In this document: in pieces, positions 55,387 through 63,139 of the stretch
Layout: the number at the start of each line of letters is the position of its first letter
Numbering within the stretch: position 1 is the first letter of the stretch
NCBI GenBank assembly: GCA_035222895.1
Contig: JAVYIG010002367.1
Location: forward strand, 62,001-126,000
Length of the DNA stretch: 64,000 nt
Source: Strongylocentrotus droebachiensis
Taxonomy: Eukaryota > Echinodermata > Echinoidea > Camarodonta > Strongylocentrotidae
Direction: 5' to 3'
Notes under the pieces: model-generated
What the model was told of the DNA's origin: nothing
The model's database searches: none
Seen by the model: only the letters and a program-made list of their open reading frames with translations
Made by a program: the position numbers and the translations under genes

Positions 55387-58300
55387 GTAGGAAATTGGAT
55401 TTATACGTGTTTTTTCTTATGCAAATGACTTTGTATAATTTGCATAAAACTGCCGTTAAAAATACGGTGAATGAAATGTAGTTCCTCGATTTATAAGTTT
55501 GTTTTGTTATCTTGAGGAAGAATTGATATATTGTGAGTCTATGTAAAAAAGGAATAAGATTGCTTATAATGTGTAATAACTAATTTTTACTTCATTCAAA
55601 AGGTGTTTGTACAAGAATAGCAAAAAGAGGAAGGATATTTTGTTTATAGAATTGTGATAGGTCTTTGTATTTGGGCGCGGGAATCTGCCTGACATAGCAG
55701 ATACGTGGGGACACATTGCATCTTGTCATGGGCGAAGGAGGTTATGCGTGTGTCGGGCCGTCTGTTTAGTGTGCAACGCCCTAGTTTCTTTTTACACCTT
55801 TGAAAGAAATGACATGCTAGCGAGGTTTGCTGGAAGCTGTCATATTGTGGTCTGGGACTGTGTTGTCTTTTGGGAGCCGGGAGCTGCTCCGGCTTGTATC
55901 TTCAGAGACCTTGGGGTTTTCTTCATGCTGATGTGTTACTGATGATCAGCAAATAAATGAGCTCATCACCCAACCTACAATCAAGCTGCATATGATCGAG
56001 TTCTTTGTGCCTACCTCCGTATTACGACAAATGGCGACGAGGATGGGATACGGATGTTTGTGGATCATCGCAGGTTATCGCAGATGCTACGACTGAGTTC
56101 ATCAGCTGAAGGAGGAAAACCCCTTGGTCAAGAAAGACACTTGGAGTGTCACAGGACTTTAACGAGTCAAAGTTTGTTTTGCATGCAATATTAATTTGTT
56201 GCAGTGCCAAGTATTGGTGTAAGTTTAGTTGTAAACACAGTCATTATTGCCAATAAACACTATTATTGCCAATTGTTTACTAACTTGTACTTGCAGTTTT
56301 AGTTTCATTTAGCCCTTGTAACGATGGCTGAAGATACGAGTATGGCAGAGATGCTGCAGGCGTTGACAGGTGTCATGCAAGGACTAACTCTACGACAGAC
56401 AACTCCTGCACCAAAGATTAAACTACAAAAGTTTAAAGGTCCACCAAGAGCCCCAGGTGAACCTTCATTAAAGGAATGGCTGGATGATTTTGCTGTTTAT
56501 GCCAAGAGGTACAGGCTTGAAGGGAAAGACAAGGCTCAAGCATTGATCGATCATCTTGTCGGTGTCGTGAAGGAAGAGGTTCTGTGTAGGGATCTGTCAG
56601 TAAGAGAGGACTTTGATCAGCTAGTAGATGTGCTAAATTCACTGTTTGGACCTGCAGAATCTGTTCAGTCACTGAGTGCTGAATTTCACACGAGAACTCA
56701 GAGAGAAGGTGAAGGTCTTGCTGATTATAGTCGTGTATTGATGAGACTGTATTCACGCATGGAACAGGCAGCCTCCTCTACAGATGAGAGGAGGGCCCTT
56801 GAGCTTCTTCGCGACAGTTCTCTGAAGGAAAACTTTGTACGGGGAGTGAGAGACACCGGGATAAAGAGAGAACTGCGACGAATAGAGATGGCCTCTAAAG
56901 GAAAAAAGTTCCTGGAAATGCGTGAGGAAGTGTTGGATCTTTTCAGGGATCAGGAGCCTTCAACAAAAAGTGAAAGTCCAGGAAGCACTGGTGGCAACCC
57001 CCTCAACTACAGAGAGAAATGAAGTCAGAGAACTGAAGGACGACCTATCTTCTTTAACGAGACAAGTGAGTGAATTAGTAGAGGCTGTAAAGAATTTACA
57101 AAGGAACAGTGATGGACAGAAGGAATACAGTGGTGGACAGAAGGAATGGCAAGGAAGAAAGCTCATTTGCTACAACTGTGGTGAGAAGGGCCATCACAGG
57201 AATGATTGTTCATCTAGCAGAAGGTGCTTTTCTTGCAAGATGCCTGGGCATCTTAAGAAGGACTGTCCCTTAAACAAGAGTACAGAAAACACCCGAGAGA
57301 ACTCTCAAGCAAACATCAGTTTGATCCAAGGTCAGAAGGAGGGGTCAGTAGATCCATTGATAAAGAGACTTGTATCACGAAGTCCAAAGTCGGTGGTGAC
57401 CATCGGGGGCTTGGACATAGGATGTGTATTAGACTCAGGAGCGGAAACGTCCATAATACCCGCTTCGGTATACCATGAACAGCTGAAGGTACATCTGGGG
57501 GAGCTGCACTCAATGTCTGGACTATTTCTAGATATCGTGGGAATTGGTGGGATAGATATCCCAATTGAGGGCTACATCGAAGTCCCAATACACCTGGAAG
57601 GACATTCCCTCCTTGGAAGTTTTATGATTGCAGCGGACAGGGCATGCCACAATGCTACGGCTACTACACCGGAGTATCCTGTCCTGATAGGGTGTAATAT
57701 CTTTGACACTATCGGTCCGTCAGGGTTAATTGATGTTCTGAAGTCTGCGAAGCAGAAATTGAATGAGAGAACAGCGGCCTCCTGCTCACCCATCCCTGTA
57801 CAGACTGGGTGTGTTGAAGTTCTCCAACCCTTTAGCATAAGAAGGGTAAGGTGTCAAATAGAGACGGGTGGTCATCCAATTGGAGAGATTTTGGTGAGAG
57901 ATGCGACACGCCCAGTCTACGCAATCAATGCCATAGAAGGATGCCAAAAACCTGATGGGGAATTGGTGGAAGTGCTGCTGGCTAACAGATCGGAGAACAT
58001 TATTCATTTACCATCTCACACTCAGGTAGCAGAAGCAGTAATGGTCCAAAGAAGGAAAGAGGTTTGTCTTGACCTTGAGGAGGACAAGATATTGGTTTCT
58101 GTTCGTGATGTGGTTGCAGAAGAAGCAGAAGATGACAAGGTATCTGAAAGTGTAATGTCGGATATTGACATTAAGGAAACAGATGACGGTTTTCCGGATC
58201 TTCCTACTGGAGTCAAGTTGGACGGACTTTCCAGCGAAGCTAAGATGTTGGTGACACAGTTGCTCGACAAGCATGCTACAGTGTTTTCATCAGGAAACTT

Positions 58301-61300
58301 TGATTAAGGGGAATGCAGTGTTGTGCCTCACGTGATACAGATGACTGAAGGACCTGCGATTAGGCTCCCTTACAGGCGCATAACCCCAACGTTGGTCAAT
58401 GATGTCAAGAAGATGCTCCAGGAGATGTTGGATCAAGGGATAATCCGCCCATCAAAGAGTCCGTATGCAAGCCCCATTGTTCTTGTGAAGAAGAAGGATG
58501 GATCACTCAAAATTATGCATTGATTACAGGAAGGTTAAAGGTAAAGACCAGTAATGGTCATGCGATTGCATTGTGAAAGAAACGTTGTGGAATCGATCAG
58601 AAAAGGTTGATCATCTAGCATCTAGCATCTGCAAGGTTCTGGAATCATCAAAATGATAAGAAATTTGGCCCATTCTTCGTAAAGTTACAAGCACTATACA
58701 CAGAAAGATGTATATGGGACTACCCTATCTCTCTCACCAGACCATGAGAGAAATAAATTTACCAAATATATGAATTAGTAGGCGGTTTCCCGGCAAATTT
58801 GTTATCATCATGTATTAGTCAAAACATATTCTTTCACATGATTGGTAATGAGAGCTTCCATTTCATTTTTTGAAATTGGGGCGTTGCCAATACTGGTCTT
58901 TACCTTTAATGAACGCACTGTAAGAGATTCGTTTCCATTACCTAGGATAGAGGAAACTTTGGATGCACTGACAGATGCCAAGTATTTCTCCACAATGGAT
59001 CTAGCACATGGCTACTTCCAAGTAGTGATGGACCCTGCATCAGGGGACAAGACGGCTTTTCGAGTTCCTTGGGGACTTTTCGAGTTTACCAGGATGCCCC
59101 AAGGACTATGTAATAGTCCAGGTACATTTCAGAGAACGATGGAGTATATACTGGGAGATCTTAATCTTAATCTGGATGATATTTTGGTGTTCTCTTCTAC
59201 TCTTGAGCAGCACTTGGAGAGGTTGGACTTGGTCTTAACACGACTTGAAGAGAACGGACTCAAGGTGAAAGGCAAGAAGTGTGAATTCTTCCGCCAAGAA
59301 TTCAAGTACCTTGGACATGTAGTAACAAGCGAAGGAGTCAGGGTAGATCCTGAAAAGGTGAATAAAGTTCAGGAGTGGCCACGACCCAAGAATGGCAAGG
59401 AAGTTAGCTCGTTCTTAGGATTAGCATCCTATTATTGTCGCTTCATGGAAGGATTCTCTCACATGGCTGGTCCTCTGCATAAGGTTGCTTTGAAAGGGAA
59501 AAGCAGCAAGACAGACTTCGAGTGGGGACAAGAACAAGAAGATGCATTTGTAAGTTTGAAGTCGCGACTTACTAGTGCCCCAGTGCTTACCTACCCCACG
59601 TTTGACAAGGACTTCATCGTGGAGACGGATGCTTCCCTGAAAGGCTTAGGGGCATGCTTACTTCAGAAAGGAGATGATGGTCGACCCCATCCTATCGCAT
59701 ACGCAAGCAGGAGTTTGCGGGGGGCAGAGAAGAACTATGCAGACTTGAGCAGTTTCAAACTTGAACTACTTGCCCTTAAATGGGCTGTGACGGAAAAGTT
59801 TGCACCCTATCTCATGGGAGCTCACTGTACTGTGTTGACAGAAAACAACCCTTTGGCGCATTTAAACTCAGCGAAGTTAGGAGCCACTGAGTCCAGATGG
59901 GTCGCACAACTGGCACCCTTTGATATAGAGGTGAAGTACAGGTCGGGTAAGAGTAACCGATGCGCTGATGCTCTTAGTAGGAGACCAGAAGACATGTCGA
60001 GTGCAGAAGTCGCATCAGTGCTAAGTGAGGTGACATGTTCTACGGAGCTACCGAAGAATGATCAATCTTCTTTGAGAGGACGTCAGAAGATTGAGGTGAG
60101 AAGGGTTAGTGAAGAGCACAGTGTCAATGTATTGCCCTCTTACAGCTATGCTGAGCTTGCGGATCTCCAAGAGAAAGATGAAGTTCTTCAAGAGGTCTCG
60201 CGTATGTGGAAGAAGGGATGGACGCCTGGTCAGGACTTTGATACCTCGATGCCGTATTTATCTGGATGGCTGAGACAGTGGTCACGATATCGGGAATATC
60301 GAGGGGTTTTGTATAGGGAGGTGGATGATGCCATTCTTGGCAAGGTACGACAGCTGTTAGTACCCCAAGTGTTGAGAGAAACCATGCTGAATTTGACTCT
60401 TGACAGATGGGGCCACCAAGGAGTGGACAGAACAGTGAACCTACTGAGAGACAGATGCTATTGGCCAGGAATGAGTGGGGAAGTAAGACTTTACATCAAG
60501 AAGTGTTATAGATGTACTATGTCAAAGGTACCTACGCCAGCTATCTGCCCTCCCCAAAGGCATCTACTTGCATTTCGGCCCCAGGAGATAGTAGCTGTTG
60601 ACTTTCTGAAGCTGGATAAGGGCAGAGGTGGTTACGAGGATGTGTTAGTAATCACGGATGTATTTAGCAAGTATTGCCAAGCAGTGCCCTGCAGGGATCA
60701 GACAGCGTTGACAGTGGCCAAGACTTTGCGTGATTCCTGGTTTACGCATTATGGTATTCCAGGAAGAATCCATTCCGACCAAGGAAGGTCTTTCGAGAAT
60801 GCGATTATTCTGGAACTTTGCAAGTTGTATGGTATGAAGAAGTCACGCACTACAGCGTACCACCCTGCTGGTAACGGTCAGTGCGAGCGTTTTAACAAGA
60901 CGTTGTGTGGGCTGATTCGATCTCTAGAACCAGGGGAACGACGTCGATGGCTAGAACTTTTGCAGCATATTGTCTACATCTACAATACCACCCCTCACAA
61001 GGTAACCAGGGTCTCACCTTACTTTTTGATGTTTGCTAGGAAGCCGACCCTACCCATTGATCAACTTTTGAACCATGTGTACAATGAATGGGAACAAGAC
61101 TGTGTCCAGACACAAGCAGACTTGATCGACAGGGCCTACCAGATTGTTTCAGATAGACTGAGTGAAGCAGCTGAATAGGCAGCAAGAGCGCAAGATGATC
61201 ACATCACTAATCCTGCATTGGAAGTTGGTGATAGAGTGCTCCTGAAGAGAAATGCTTTCACTGAGAGACACAAGCTAGAAGACAAATTCTATGAGATACC

Positions 61301-62977
61301 TTACGTTATTGTCGAGAAGAATGATGAGAATGATCTCTTCAAGATACGACCTGCCATGGGAGGAGTACCTAAATGGGTGAATCGTAGAAGGTTGATTTTG
61401 GATCCTCGAGCAGAAGTAAATGAACTAGATGAAGTACTACCAGATGATGGCAGAGACGATATTGACAACGATCATGAGAACGATGTCGAAGAAAGTGACT
61501 CAAGTAGTGATGAAGATGATGACAGTAGTGATGAGGATGATCAGAATGACTTTCAATGGATATTCGATGGTCAACCTGAAAGAGAAGATGCACAAGTAAC
61601 TGTAAATCAGGAAATACCTGGTCCAAGGCGATCAAGTAGATCATCCAAGGGAGCTCACAGTAATCCTCATCATCTACCCAGATCGTCAATTAGGTAGCGC
61701 ATTGTTGAGAGTTGGAAGTTTGTATCCTGAAACAAGCGGGGAAGAGCTTGGACCTGTTTATATATATTCTACCCTTTCCTATCCTTTTCGCCTAGAAACA
61801 AAATAGGGCATTTTTCTTTATGACAGGTTTGACTCGTATTTGCTGAAATGTTTGCGTTCGAATTCAATACCTTATGTATTTTGTGGAGTTGATGAATATG
61901 GAGTTTAGCTTTGAGTATTGAAACAATGTATGTCAACTCTAGGGTATATATATGTGAGAAGAAGAGAAGAAAATCACTGTTTTGATGATATTTTGCATAT
62001 GTATGCTTATTCTATTGGCATTTAAATTTGTATGTGTAAATGCATTAAAAATAAAAGAATATCGTTTTATCAGATGTTTGCATACAGGTATTAATATTGG
62101 ATTACAGATTATTTCCAGGTCATCTGAGTGCAGCAAATTGTATTAAGAGTGTTTTGGAATGTAAACTACATGTATATAATTATAAACAAAACTGGTATGT
62201 GTATAACATATGGAAAACAATTTATAATAATGTATATCATATACAAGTATGTTTGTAAACAGAGATGAATTTGAGATTTACCAGTAATTCATTTTATTCT
62301 TTTGTGGGCAAAAGATTCCCAAGCGGGGAAAATGTAGGAAATTGGATTTATACGTGTTTTTTCTTATGCAAATGACTTTGTATAATTTGCATAAAACTGC
62401 CGTTAAAAATACGGTGAATGAAATGTAGTTCCTCGATTTATAAGTTTGTTTTGTTATCTTGAGGAAGAATTGATATATTGTGAGTCTATGTAAAAAAAGG
62501 AATAAGATTGCTTATAATGTGTAATAACTAATTTTTACTTCATTCAAAAGGTGTTTGTACAAGAATAGCAAAAAGAGGAAGGATATTTTGTTTATAGAAT
62601 TGTGATAGGTCTTTGTATTTGGGCGCGGGAATCTGCCTGACATAGCAGATACGTGGGGACACATTGCATCTTGTCATGGGCGCAGGAGGTTATGCGTGTG
62701 TCGGGCCGTCTGTTTAGCGTGCAACGCCCTAGTTTCTTTTTACACCTTTGAAAGAAATGACATGCTAGCGAGGTTTGCTGGAAGCTGTCATATATTGTGG
62801 TCTGGGACTGTGTTGTCTTTTGTGAGCCGGGAGCTGCTCCGGCTTGTATCTTCAGAGACCTTGGGGTTTTCTTCATGCTGATGTGTTACTGATGATCAAC
62901 AAATAAATGGGCTCATCACCCAACCTACAATCAAGCTGCATATGGTCGAGTTCTTTGTGCCTACCTCCGTATTACGA

Positions 62978-63010
<33 letters not shown>

Positions 63011-63042
63011 AGTTGCTGCTAAATATTACTACTACTAATACG

Positions 63043-63077
<35 letters not shown>

Positions 63078-63103
63078 TATTACTACTTCTACTACTACTA
63101 CTT

Positions 63104-63139
<36 letters not shown>

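Larger units (their letters stand above)
55386..62979 (+). mobile_element. Ty3/Gypsy LTR retrotransposon, young but broken
   Basis: LTRs lie at 55386-56029 and 62333-62979. The primer-binding site is at 56032, followed by gag, protease, RT, RNase H, integrase, and a polypurine tract before the 3' LTR. The order protease-RT-RH-integrase identifies Ty3/Gypsy. The flanking CTAC on both sides may be the target duplication but lies in a (CTA)n repeat. Coding breaks include a +1 shift between the gag frame and the zinc-knuckle frame, TAA at 58305, a 1-nt shift near 58512, a MITE at 58539-58905, and TAG at 61176. It is in the same orientation as the host gene. Confidence 0.95.

Noticed and set aside
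55748-55942. Open frame inside the LTRs ([15 protein letters not shown]...), present in both
   Set aside because: Short, differs between the LTRs after a frameshift, and has no context for a protein.
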